Shown one piece after another: positions 24,101-35,625 of a DNA stretch of 64,000 nucleotides; within the stretch, counting starts at the first letter, position 1, and every line of letters begins with the position of its first letter. The DNA comes from Bryopsis sp. KO-2023 (lineage: Eukaryota > Chlorophyta > Ulvophyceae > Bryopsidales > Bryopsidaceae). The stretch spans positions 4,654,001 through 4,718,000 of the forward strand of contig BSYQ01000007.1 of assembly GCA_030272585.1 (NCBI GenBank). The letters run 5' to 3'. The notes beneath the pieces are model-generated. The model was not told the DNA's origin. It saw only the letters and a list, made by a program, of their open reading frames with translations, and made no database searches. Both the position numbers and the translations under genes were made by a program.

Positions 24101-24584
24101 AGTGGGGAACCGCGCGGGCCGGATTCGGACACAAGTCGACGCGCGTGACGACTTATTTGCGCGCGCCCTGAGGGCGACGCTTTTGCAAAATAGATACACA
24201 CAAACCCCCCACTGTTTGTTATTCTCTGTCAACACCCCTGCGATCCGTCGACGTAGGTTAGGACACTCGATCGAGCCAAAACAACTTTCTCCGACCTATC
24301 TGACACGAGCAACGAAACACTGTGATCGTTACCGTTGCACAGACGGTAACGCCTGCTTCCAGAGGCCTTCGATCCCATAGGAACCTCCTACTGTCCGGGA
24401 ATCGCCACCCTCTCAGCGCTGTGGTGGCCAGGTTCTGAGCGTCAACGTCTCGCGGTCGCGCACGGACGTTGCTTTCAGGCCACGGTGCATAGCTGGGACG
24501 TTCATAGTCAGTTAAGTAGCTTCCACCAGGTTGTATACCATGGTTGAAACGTGAGCCAACGCTCGGTGTGTAGGTCGTAGCCAT
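18120..24584 (-). CDS. STIL/Ana2-family centriole duplication protein
   Basis: At least twelve exons on the minus strand, about 1400 residues. Main exons: 24584-24333, 23797-23617, 23444-23125, 23030-22968, 22784-22625, 22358-22194, 22108-21826, 21697-20170, 20050-19561, 19332-19187, 19024-18499, 18225-18120. The conserved STIL N-terminal region is recognisable: FPDSRRFLWDRRPLEAG, TPLYGKRVFEIPLARSLQ, GFMSMDQGRALVPMLAED, GKPIVGLWASGVKSVVHP, HRLFECRIEGDGFSLYKF. A long Pro/Ser/Thr-rich linker with PWK/PWE motifs, a short coiled coil (DVLKMEILQLREKV, then ERELQRLSSENELRARER) and a STAN-like motif (DDERIYRKYGM, about 19210) follow. The tail is extremely Lys/Glu/Ser-rich. STIL works with PLK4 and SAS-6 in centriole assembly. 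Exon 2 uses a weak acceptor, and a small exon near 23550 may be missing. An upstream ATG at 24794 would add 70 residues. Confidence 0.75.
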
Positions 24585-25207
24585 CGTGCTCGACTCGTTC
24601 GATGTCAGGACGGGTGCGGTTGAAGTAGGGGGGTCGTTCCTCAGCGACAGAAATTCGCGTTCATTACGCCAATCCTTTTTGGCCAGAATCGATCTCTTCT
24701 GGAAATATTCCCTACCAAAAAGATACATTTCTGACCAATCTTCCACCTTCCTTTTAACTTCCACCCCGAAGCATGTGTGCAAGACTCGAGCCATATTTCA
24801 GTTTTTCAGCTGCAAGTGGCCTGGATATATCACATCTCTTCGTTTGTATATTCCAAGCCCCAAGAATGAAAAATTCACACTTCTCCAAGAAGAAGGGTTT
24901 TGTTTTGTTCAAGAAATCCAAGGATTATCTCAAGGGTTTGGTTCGCTGGGAGAGGGGGGTTGTTTTGCCAAGCCCTCAAAACGTGATGTGTGGTTGGCTG
25001 GCTTGATCCGATTGCAATGCCAGATCCTGGGGGCAACTTCTCTGCTACGACTGATGCCATTACAGAGATTACCACTGGTCCCCTCAATTTCTTTCTACCC
25101 AAGTCCCCAACAAACGAAACCGAACATCTAAGCCAGGATAACACAAAAACCCCTCCTTCCCCTCGTATAGAAAAATCACTGAAAAGCTCACTCCAGCATG
25201 CACGCAT
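24585..25207. other. Spacer between STIL 5' end and the TFIIS-N gene
   Basis: It holds the probable STIL promoter or extra N-terminal codons (to 24794), and the 3' flank of the next gene. No other gene is supported. Confidence 0.4.
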
Positions 25208-27382
25208 TCACAGGGCGCTTTTTGCCATGCTCAAAGCCTCCCCAGCTACACGTTTCCACTCGGCTGTGATCCTCAATGCAAGTGCTGCCACCCTCGTGTT
25301 TCCATGAGCCTTGAGCATTGCAATGGCCCGGGAAATCTTGGTCAGCTCCAAAAGCTTCAAGCTTGTGGTTTCGCTGAAAGCAAAATCGGATGGAAAATGA
25401 CATCAACCACCAATCATCCACACTTATCGGAAACTCCCAACTTCAGATCTTTCCCATAGGCTCCACACCCACATCAACTAAAAAGAGGGTCAGAATCGGC
25501 AAGGGGGGGGGGGGGGGCGCAAGAACCTTTGTTGAAGCACTGACATTCCAAAGACAAAACTTTGTTTCTTTTTACCTCTCAATCCTTTCGAGAATTTCAA
25601 TGGCATCTTCGCTGGATGTCCATTTGCTGTTTGGCCCAGCGACATCCTCCTCAGGTTGTTCATCCACCACAATGCCGCTCAATTTCTCAGCCCATTCATG
25701 AAAAGCATTCAGCGTTCCTTCGTCCGGCCCCACCGTCACCCAATCCAACAAATCAGACCTGTCAGCGAAGGCCGTCTCCACTGTTGCTGGATCATTGGCA
25801 TTGCTTTCTGTTCTCGTTTCTTGTTGGTAGGGCACAAGGGCTGTCCCTGCATCCCTTTTCAAACCCTTGCGGTCCCGCTTCGACAAAGGGGGTTTCTCTC
25901 TTTTGCCGATCACCCATTCCAACCACTCCATGCACTGCTTGGTGTTATCAAAACTTTGAGAATTCAGCTCAGATACTGAGCAGTACGTGTATCGCCTACG
26001 ACTCGAGGACACAAAGATTAGTCAGGGAGTTCGACAATGTGCATCAAAAAACAATAATTGCAAAGATCCGGAGATCAGCTGCTGGAAAAGGAGGTCCAAA
26101 TGTCACCAGGAAGGTGTTGATCAGCAGACTATCTCTTTTTTTCTTGTGTCCTTGGCATTTCAATTTCTACATTTTCTTTTATTTTTATGTTTTGGAGGGG
26201 GGCAGCATGTATGCAAGAACTTATCAACCGAAGAGGGACGCTTTTTCTCACCGATCTCTTCTGGGTCCGTCTTGTCCTTCTATAGCGAGCATTTCCTCAC
26301 CATCATTCCCCACCAAGTAGAAATTTCTGAAATGGTACCCCTCATGAGTTTCCCCTGTATCCTCTCGAACTGCCTCGTATTTTCTGTTTTCAACCATAAA
26401 TCATAACAAACAACAAGATTTCACTGGCATTTCTCAAAACAAGAAAAGAAAGAAAATGAAATTTCCCAACATCTTCGGTTTGAAAAAAGATCAACAAAAC
26501 TTGCAGCAAATTTATACCAACACCACATTATCATTCACATAGACAGTTGAGCTTGAACAAATAGATATCGGGCCCTCATCCGGGATGAGTCATCCCACAT
26601 TGATCAAAAGGGAACGAGGACACGGCAAAAAAGAAAGGCACAAGGGTTGGCTGGAGATTTGAACTGACCTGTCTACGGTTGGTTTTTTCAGCTCCTTTTT
26701 GATCGAGTCCTTTCTGATTGAATCCTTCCTGATTGAAACCTTTCTCACGGGGGCTTTTGAATCCACGTTCATTTCCACTTGTTGCGTTGCCCCCAGATCT
26801 GCAAGCCACGACATTACCTGGCCAGAAAAACAAGAATCATTTCCCAATACTGTATCAAAGCATGGGAGATGGCATTTCATTGGTGGCACTCAGCCAAATT
26901 GAGATATTGACTAATTGGCCAGAATGAGCACTGAAATATTTACGAGAAATACCTTCTAAATCACTCGTAAAACATTTCATATACCCTATACACAGTTTAG
27001 AGCATTCAACTGAAGTTCATCCACAAAATATAAATAACTGGTCAGACCCCAAGCAATTGGGGTGCCAGAGAAAAAACATAACATTCCTTTTGGATGAGAA
27101 TGCATAGCACAACAATACGTGAAAAATTAATCGAAGAATGCATTGATAGGGATTGCTTGTTGCTGGTCCCTTGTAAATTCCAAAACGAACCTCGGAAATT
27201 TTTCTTGAAGTTTACATAGAGAATTGATGTCGTCCAGTTTTTTTTTTTTGGGGGGGGGGGAGGTTGAAGGGGCAGCCCTTGAAGTTCACCTGGGAACGGT
27301 TGGTGCATCTCAAAGGTGGAGCTGCCACAAATTCAGGCTCTGACTCATACACGAAATGGCCAGTTCCACGCATATCAGTTCC
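25208..27382 (-). CDS. TFIIS N-terminal (LW) domain protein, 5' end unresolved
   Basis: Exons supported on the minus strand: 27382-27290, 26817-26669, about 26383-26252, 26001-25576, 25373-25208, all phase-consistent. The first seen begins GTDMRGTGHFVYESEPEF. The second carries imperfect basic repeats (VRKVSIRKDSIRKDSIKKEL). The third has REDTGETHEGYHFRNFYLVG. The C-terminal two exons make a TFIIS N-terminal helical bundle: AIEILERIE, then LKLLELTKISRAIAMLKAHG and ALRITAEWKRVA. That fold binds transcription elongation and Mediator-type partners in the nucleus. The middle region looks conserved but I do not recognise it. Exons upstream of 27382 were not found with confidence. Function beyond a nuclear adaptor is not claimed. 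Confidence 0.6.
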
Positions 27383-28564
27383 CTGCCAAAACAAAACACA
27401 AAAAACTAGTGTTGCAGTTTCTGAATCTTTTTTCTCTTATGGGTTTCCGCAACCCAAAAATCAGAATTAATCCCCCCAAAAAAAACACAGGAAAAAAAAA
27501 TGCATCACCCACTTTACTGTTCCCGACCACTCCACATGAAAACAAGAAAAACCCAACAGTCGACTGAATGGACTGACTCCCTTTTTTTCCACTTGACCAT
27601 ACCACGATTGCAAGTTGAACCCTGGACCTGGAGTCGTGCACAAAGAACAAGACTTGTTTGGAGTGCCCCTCCAGCGACCTTCGAGTCATGTGATAGCTCA
27701 CGATGGGAGCCGGTGTCAGATGAGAGGCGCTATCACACAATCCTTCGCCCCTGATATATTAAAAAAAAATAATTCCAAAGTCTTGAGTTCCTCAAAGTGG
27801 TGCAGTCATGCAATAGAAAAGCAGCAAAAACAAAAAGGCAACACGGCATAAAACTGGCATTCATTTACGTTATCATTTTTTCGGGAAATGCGAATGGAAA
27901 AAGGTGAAGTTGCTTGCCTTGGGGACAAATCACCACAGTCATCCTCAACACCAGTCATTGCAAAATGCACCCCTTCCAAAAAGTTGGAGGTGGTTTGCTT
28001 TGATGCAAGACCTCGGTTGCCAAAAATTCAGCTCCTCGGTGGCTTGATGCTCTGTGATTTCCACAGGATGGTCAGTGCTTGCTTTTCACCTCCCAATTAC
28101 GAACAAAGGAAAAAAAAAAAACATCGCTGGCGTAGGTGATGGAAAAACTTGTTTTATTGAGAATACATCCCAAGTTTTGTCCCATGTAAAAGGATCAATC
28201 GCTCGAGGCGTCGACGGAAATACGAAAAGCCAGCGGGATCCTGTCGCGGCGTTGAATTCTTGCACACCGTGTGGATGCGTCCTGGTAATTGCGTACGTAA
28301 CGGAAGAGCTCACGGCCGCGAGCGGAGGGGATTGGAACGACTGGGCGAGATTTCGAATCATGCGAGACGCTGCGGAACGTACGGCAGTGCCTACCAAAGG
28401 CAGATCGGAGCATGGAAATTATTCCAAGGAAATACAAACATTCGCGTTCTGCTGTCTCGTGGTCACCCGCACACGACTGCTCCTGGCGACTTTAGCTGGA
28501 GTAGAAGGAAGTTGGAAGGCCGCGACTGGGTGCGGATTCGGTGGCGGCAGTTGCGTCGCTCGGG
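27383..28564. other. Upstream region between divergent TFIIS-N and CS-TPR genes
   Basis: It should contain the missing first exon(s) of the TFIIS-N gene and both promoters. A minus frame at 27590-27740 could be an exon, but splice sites are unclear. GC and CpG rise from 28190 to 28560, consistent with a promoter. Confidence 0.35.
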
Positions 28565-29955
28565 ATGGAGAACGTCAAGCGAATCGGTCTGAGTGGGCAT
28601 GAAAACCAGCTGTGCCATGTGGGGTGCCTCGACATCACAAGCAAAGATGCGTTGATACAAAAGCGCCGAGAAGACGCGAACAAACACCACTACAGACAAA
28701 TCTGGATCAAAGATGCACATGGGGGCCCTTATTCCAAGGTGACGTCGGTAACGAGTTAGCGAGCTCTCGGGGTGGGAAGAGAAAATCTCGATGTGAGATG
28801 TTGCGGCGTGGAAAGAGCGAGGGGTCTGTGCGATGTCAGGTTCCTCCCCGCGACAAATCACTCGATGCACTCGTGGAGCTTGGGTACGAGCGGGTGGAGA
28901 CGGGGCCGACGACTAATTTCGTTGGAAATCACATGACTCAAGCGGCGATCGACCTGGTGCAAGCCGATCTTGAAGACCTTGACGAGGAATTCGATGCTCC
29001 AGAGCACCGAATCCTACCCGTCGCACCCAAGCTGCTTCAGACTGAGACCAGAAGCAATGACCAACTTGCCGTTACTGCCAAGCCCATCCACAAATATACA
29101 TGGAGTGATGAAGGGGAAGTGATTCGACTGCGTGTTGGGATGGGTGTACCTCTGGGATCGGTGGAGTGCTGCTTTCGATCAGAGAGCATGAGGCTGGTCT
29201 TGGTTGATAGGCAAAATGCCTCCCATGAGCTCCATTTGAAGAAGCTGTGGTCACGAATTCGAGAGGATGAATGCACGTGGGAAATCAAGGGGGACAAGGT
29301 AGTGTTGTTTCTTGTCAAGGAAGATGGGATGGCTGCTTGGGATTGTCTGGTTGGCAGGAGGGAGGAGACAGAGGTGCAGAGATCTGCTCGTGATGAGGTC
29401 AGATTCAGCAACTTAAGGAAATCGTTGATACGAAGAAAGAGGGCTGCTGGTCATGGTGAGAATGTGGAAACCTGGGAAAATAACGAGAACAAAGCCTCCA
29501 CGATGGAAGCACAGGGTGCCAAAAAAGATGCTCGGACAGTACCAGAATTGAAGAGTGCTGGGGATAATGCATATTTGTGTGGCAACTATGGGGAAGCTGT
29601 CATCTGTTTTGAAAGTTCATTAAATAATGCTGGGGAGGAGCGTTGTGACGATGAATTTGAAGAGTGCAAAGGAGAAATAATTCAAAGGCTTGCAGAGTGT
29701 TGTTGGAAGATGGGCAACCGCTCCAAAGCAATCAGGTACTGCAAGGACATCATTCAGGATCCAAATTCCAGCAGAGAGGTTAATGCAGAGGCTTTGGTTT
29801 TGACTGCAAAAGTGGAGGAGGAGAATGAGAATTTCCAGGAGGCATTGAAGAGCTATGAACTGGCTAATCGCCTCACCCCAGGTTTGAGAATGATACTGGA
29901 TGGTATTGGAAGAAATAAACAAATGGTGAAGGTATTTGGGCTCGAAATTGATTAG
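28565..29955 (+). CDS. CS (p23/NudC-like) and TPR domain protein
   Basis: Two exons, 28565-28738 and 28840-29955, joined over a 101-base intron in phase 0, 429 residues. After a unique N-terminus (RREDANKHHYRQIWIKDAHG) comes a CS domain at about 150-240: YTWSDEGEVIRLRVGM, LHLKKLWSRIREDECTWEI, VVLFLVKEDGMAAWDCLVG. A TPR region follows at about 300-420: LKSAGDNAYLCGNYGEAVIC, RLAECCWKMGNRSKAIRYC, EENENFQEALKSYELANRL. CS and TPR domains together are typical of HSP90 co-chaperones. The order CS then TPR matches DNAAF4-type proteins rather than SGT1, but no closer assignment is made. The ATG at 28565 is the first in frame; a longer frame without splicing lacks the conserved N-terminus. Confidence 0.7.
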
Positions 29956-30491
29956 CGTTGCCCAAACACCTGGGCCAGGTTCTATTCTATAGCTCTTCGA
30001 ATTCCACCTTGTCAAAACAGAAAGTGAAACATATTCGCAAAATAACCCTGGACTAGTCACTTTCTTATTATCGATTCCATTTGCTGTGATTTTCAAGATA
30101 GTCACTGGGATACCTTTCTTGAACTGCAATGCATGTTGGCTCTTGAAAACAAGTCTTTGCTGCAACTGAGGGATTGGTGTAACCAACTTTTTGACCTGAC
30201 AAACTCTTTACTCAGCATTAGAAAACCAGACAGGCAAATTCTGATAAGCTGTGTTCCTTGGACATATTCAATTGACACCACGATGAAAATATTAACACAT
30301 GAAACTGCTCTAAACATATTTCTTCTCCAGTTTCATTTGCCCCCCTCCTGAAATACTCCCCACTACCAAACCACCCTGGTCTGTATCCTGACCTATATAC
30401 TGCACAAGGTTGCATTGCAACCATTGCACAATTGCAAAGCGCCTTTCCCCCCAACTAGGCTCCCTGATCTTCGTTCAGTTGGGGGGGGGGT
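29956..30491. other. Intergenic stretch between convergent genes
   Basis: It contains the 3' flanks of the CS-TPR gene and the JmjN/JmjC gene, with a poly-G run at 30481-30490. No gene is seen. Confidence 0.5.
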
Positions 30492-33400
30492 CTATCTCTC
30501 CTCGCCAACTTGAGACCCCAGCTGCCCCTGCCTCCAAGTGCTGAGGACAACATTGTTGTCCAGCAGCCCACCCTCCCAGACCCCAGCCACAAACGTGTCC
30601 AGCGTCTCCGTGAACCGCTTGTCGGCGTCCAGGGCGAAGTGAAGGACCCGGATGTCCTCCTCACCCAGCACGACGTGCCTCTCACAATCGATGAGGCCGA
30701 ATCGTGGGGGGTCCGGCACGGGCATTCCCTCCTTCGCAGCCACCTCCGCTGCCCGCCGGAACACCCCATGGGTGGTCGAGTAGACGACATCCGGTGGGAT
30801 CTGGGAGATCGGCTCACCCAGCAGAGCCGCCACCACGTCCGCCGCGAACAAAAACTTGGGGCCGGTGCCCCCCTCTGCTGCCAATACCCTTCTTTGCAGC
30901 CCCCCCACTGGAGTGGAATCAACCACTCGCAATGGAAGGACTGCAGTCTCCTCCTCTTTTTGAGGTGGCGTGGAGACTGGCTGACTGGACGCAGCCGGGT
31001 ATGGAGCCACTCCTCCTCCACCAACAACAGGGGGCTGTTGGGCAAGCGTTGGGTAGGCAAAGGGGTTCACCATAGGGTGGTGTCCCCCCAAGCCACTGCT
31101 TGGACCCAACAAACCCCCCAGAGACCCCACCATTCCTGGCCCTGGAGGTGGTGGTCTCTGGACAAACCCTTGCCCTGCCGCGGACGCCACAGCCACATCC
31201 GAAAGCAAGGATGGAGCGAATCCTGCTAACATCCTCGACAAATTCGGGGGCAGCCCACCATGGCACAGGATTTGTGCTGTTGCTGGGTTCCCAGTGGCTC
31301 CCAGTGCAGCGACAGCTGATCCCGGTGGGTGGGAAACAATGCGCGAGGGTTGGATTGGCTGGGGGGCCTCACCACCCGCTGTCGGTCCAGATCTGCACCG
31401 GGCAATCGGCATGCCACTGAGTTCCCGCAGCAGCCCCTCAGCTGGCCCTCCATCAACACCGCCCAGGGAACGAGAAAGCTGTCCAGGATGACCTCCCAAC
31501 AGCACCCATCCACTCCCGTTGACTGCTGGCTGCCCTGTCACCTGCCCACCCGGATGCAAAAGAGTAGGCACCATTCCAACGATACCCTGTCCTGGGGGAA
31601 TCCCTCGCGATCCAACAATGAAAGGGTTTTTGTCGATCGAAGGCTGCCCTGCTGCCGATCCAGTAAAAGGTGCAGCATTTGGTCCCATCTGCGGGAAAGC
31701 AGATTTGTCGCGGCTCTGATATTGTGCTGGAAGAGGCCGATTTTGGAGAGAGTGCCAGTTCACACCAGTCGCAAGATTCGATCCTGGTCTCCATCCAGCA
31801 GGCCCTGCCACACACAGCTTTTGCGGCTCCACATTTCCCCAGATTGCCCCAGACGAACATGGCATTGGCATTGGAGTGCTCTTGACTTGTTCTGCCCCCG
31901 ATGGAGCCCAGCTAACAGATGCTTTGCAGCCTTGATTTCCCTTGATACGTTTGGTGTCCTCCGATTCAAGTGGAGTGGAGGGCCGTCGGGTGCCAGCTTG
32001 TTGCTTTGCAGTCTGTGCACGACTGTTGGATTCAGCTTTCCTGAAGCTTCTCCAGACCTTGTTGATCGCTTTCCCAGTTTTGCTCCCCTTGCCGCCACCG
32101 GTGTGAACCCCGCCCGACCTCAAACAAAAGTCCCCTTCTCGCTGCAAGATGCCGCGGAAATGAAATCCCGACGAAGCACTCTGTGCACAATTAGCAATTC
32201 TGGTCTCCACCCGGCCATTTGTTCGACAGATATTCATGGGCAAACTCCTCGAAAGAATCGCTTGATAGCCTCCATTAGGGACGCTCCTACTTCGCGCACA
32301 CCTAGTGCAAAACTCCCCGGGCAAACCATTCGCTAATTTTAGCATTGCTAGGTGGCAATAATGACCGCACGCGCCACATTTGAATCCATAAAACCGGTCC
32401 AATAGCAGCAACACATCCGGGTGGGACTGGACGTCGATGATGTGAGGTGCCAGAGCTCTGAGATCATTTTGGATGGAGTTCAACAGACGGCCTTCGGCTT
32501 GCTTGATGCAAGCGGCAGATTCAGGGCTGATCGCATTTCGTTTGACTGCAAAACACGAGACAAATATTCAGGATCCATTGAATTAACGTCCAGACTGCTA
32601 CTATTTCAAGAAAAGACTGTAGATGCACAGGAGACTGAAACTGAAACAGCCTCATCCACCACAAAAACCAATTGATCAGCCGTTTGAGTGCTTGAGGGAT
32701 TCAAACAAGAACAATTACCAAGAAAAGGAAAAAAGATGGGGTACCCCCAGAGGAAAAAATAAAAAGAATGAGATAAGATAAACAAATAATAGGATAACAA
32801 CACAGAGATACACTGGAAGCTTCGCTGACTGATGTGTTTGAAAGTCATAATAAAGTCGAGTTTTGTTCGCTCACCAGATTCCTTCTCTTTGCATATCGCA
32901 TATTCGATCGGCACTGAGGGGTCATTGAATAGAGGAGAATCGATCCACTCTCTGAGTCCAACTCCTACGGACTCCATGATTTCAAATCCATGGCTCAAAA
33001 TAAAACGATTGGCCAGGGGGGCCACGATAACAATTTCACCCGCATATTGACATAATTTAAATATCGGTACACCTACAAAAAGACAACAAAGGCTCAACCG
33101 ACACCCCGATGTTTTCATTGGAAGCCAACCACCCAGAAATTGCTCCAATCCAGCTCTCTCATATTCAGCGAATCAAGTAAAAGAAAAATCCCTTCAATGG
33201 AAGCAACTTTCATGAGAAAGTTTTTAGTTTTTTTTTTTTGGGGGGGGGGAGGTCAGAGCATATTGCAAACCACTGAACTCACCACATTCTTTCAGATACT
33301 CCGGAGAGATAGGGCCAGTGATTTTCTCTTTTGCAGCTTCAAAGTCAGCTTTGGCTGACGGAGGAATGGAGTACCATGTCGTACCAGCACCGGTATGGAC

Positions 33401-35064
33401 ATAATGGATGCTACCAAGACCTTGCATTTGCCAAGGCACATGGGAAAACAGCATTCGAAAGGCCATGCGAGGGGACCACCACAGCTCATCCATTGACTCG
33501 TCGAAATGACGAAAGAGTGAGTCTTTGTGATATGGTAAGTCCTGTACAGATTTCCATGAAAAAAAAACCTCAATACAAGGAAATTACCAGGGGACCTTCT
33601 ATAGGAAGAAAAAAATCAACCTGGACTGGTCCACTGAATCCCTGAAATCATGACTAATACATATGCACAGCGATGGATGGGCTTACCGCTAGGTTCCATT
33701 CGTTTGAACATGCTGAGTCATCCACTTTTGAAAATCCTGACTCCAGGATTGGCAGAGAATTTTCTACTCTGGCTGCCGGTGGGTCAATTTGCGACATGTA
33801 TTCCCAGAACTTGATCTGTGCAAAATAAAATGAAAAAAACCATTTCAGCACAGCTCCACTTCACAATCAATGAAAAGACGATTCAATTCGTAGGCATCCC
33901 CCAAAGAGAAAAAAACAAGAATCCAGCTGTTCACTCACCGATTTTAAATTCCATTGATTCTAGGAAGGGGCTTATTTTATTCTTTTTTCCCCACACTTGC
34001 TAGTCATGATTGCCCACACAATTAAGAGGGGTGGGGGTCGAGGGAATGCCTGCTTATTATTTAAGCAATATTAGAAGATACCTGTGTACGTTACCTCGAC
34101 GTCCGGTTGGGAAGGCGGCAGATTTCCGAATTCGTCATGAAGTGCTTGATTAGCCATCGACTCATAATCAGAAGACGCACAATACCTGAACAAGCGAAAA
34201 AAGCAACCATCAGCATATTTTCCAAACAAGAAAGTGCTCAGTGGATGTCCACCCAATTTGTTCATCAATTTGTGAACGGCCCCGGTAAACAATGCAAAAG
34301 AAAAAGGAGAAGGAGGTCAAAGAATTGGCAGAACAACAGTGATATTTTCTGGCCATTCTGCAGATGGAGAGGAAGCTTCTCTCCAGCAAGACCTCACCTT
34401 CCAGATCTCCTCTGCTGTGGTTGTTGCTCCGGCTGCAAAAATTGTGAGACCAGCTCAATCTCCGTTTCGTCACTCTTCACTGCCTGGTCACACAAACACA
34501 AAAATCCAGTCAATAAATCGCCGTACACTCAACTCTCCAATGATTAAAAAATCTTGTCGAGAAATTGTATGATCAATCGAAAAAAGGTGTGAGTTTGATG
34601 ATCCATGGGCCGTGGTGGAAAATTGACATGCAGGATGCATCATGTGATTTGATGTTGACTCACTGCTGATGCGAGCGCCCCCAATGAAAAAGAATGTGGA
34701 GGAATGACCTTGACAGCACCTGAAAATGGAAACCACAAAATTAACACCATCACAACCATTCCAAGGCAAACTCACAATCAAAGAAAAAAAGTAAAGAAAA
34801 TCTGAAAAAAGGACTCAGAACTCGCATCAATTCTCAGTTTCCTGCTGGGATGCATCACACTAACTGAGTCATGGATGTGTGACCATGATGTTGACTAATT
34901 TTATTACTCAGCAGCAGTATGACGGGACTGGCTCCTGGCTCACCATATAAGTCCAAGATGTGCCGGATTCCTCTGATGAATTTGTGAGGGTCGTGAAATG
35001 CTGCAGTTGTTGGTCGAAGAGTCGGAGCATCACTGACACTGCCCACCCATTGGCAGCTGTTGGT
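30492..35064 (-). CDS. JmjN/JmjC-domain protein with degenerate iron site, 5' end unresolved
   Basis: Minus-strand exons include 35064 to about 34945 and about 34722-34664 (JmjN: APTLRPTTAAFHDPHKFIRG, then AVKVIPPHSFFIGGARIS), about 34500-34398, 34185-34095, 33815-33687 (IKFWEYMSQIDPPAARVENS), about 33524-33283 and 33072-32875 (JmjC), and 32545-30492. JmjC is clear from SLFRHFDESMDELWW, SIHYVHTGAGTTWYSIPPSA, QYAGEIVIVAPLANRFILSH. The architecture and JmjC text look most like plant ELF6/REF6-type histone demethylases. The three Fe(II) ligands are not in their places: the HVEDH segment reads WQMQ, and the last His reads Arg (LANRF). The 30492-32545 exon carries a cysteine cluster (FKCGACGHYCHLAMLKL ... 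FCTRC) and a long Pro/Gly-rich tail. A chromatin reader or scaffold role is inferred. The first exon was not found. Confidence 0.7.
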
Positions 35065-35625
35065 CTGACAAAAAAGAAACACAAAATTGTGAAATTGAGG
35101 TGCCCACCAGCAAAATAGTCCAAACAAACAACAATCATGGTGTCCCCCCCCCCCAGCTTTTCGAACTACGTAGCGTTCCGTCGACAAAACGATTCTACTG
35201 AGGGCGAGCCAAGGGGCTTCGATAAGTTTCCGCCAGACAGAGAGCGCCTAAACGTCTTTTGGGCGAAGCCATGGCGATAACATCGCCCTTGAGAAAAATA
35301 GTATCGCAGCTCAAAAGATGACGACAGCAGACAGCCCACCGTCGTGTGCAAAGAGTTACGTGAGCAGCGGGAAGCTACGCAAAAACCAGCCTGAACCTAC
35401 ATCCTCATCACTTCCTACGCCGTGGTTCGAAAGAGAAGGATGCATATATCGAAGGATACGTGGACCAAGCTAACCGACGCAGGACGTCTGATTTCTGGAC
35501 ATTCGTTCAACAGGCTCCAGCAGCGAGGAAGCTTGTGGGCTCGAACACGAGTAACGAAAGACGTCCGAAGCAATAGCGCGCCCCAGCAGGCCGTCGCGAG
35601 GAGAGGTTTCGCAATCCTGCGGTCA
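35065..35625. promoter_or_regulatory. Upstream region of the JmjN/JmjC gene
   Basis: A poly-C run at 35146-35154 and CpG-rich sequence. It should hold the first exon and promoter of the JmjN/JmjC gene; a short minus frame starting MASPKRRLGALCLAET near 35272 is a candidate but its splice phase does not fit. Confidence 0.3.

Noticed and set aside
28054-28602. Plus-strand frame of 182 codons upstream of the CS-TPR gene
   Set aside because: No domain, overlaps the CpG-rich promoter region, and ends in a different frame from the CS-TPR first exon.
31329-32336. Plus-strand frame of 335 codons
   Set aside because: Antisense of the long JmjN/JmjC gene exon, whose minus reading has the zinc-like cluster and fits the splice phase.
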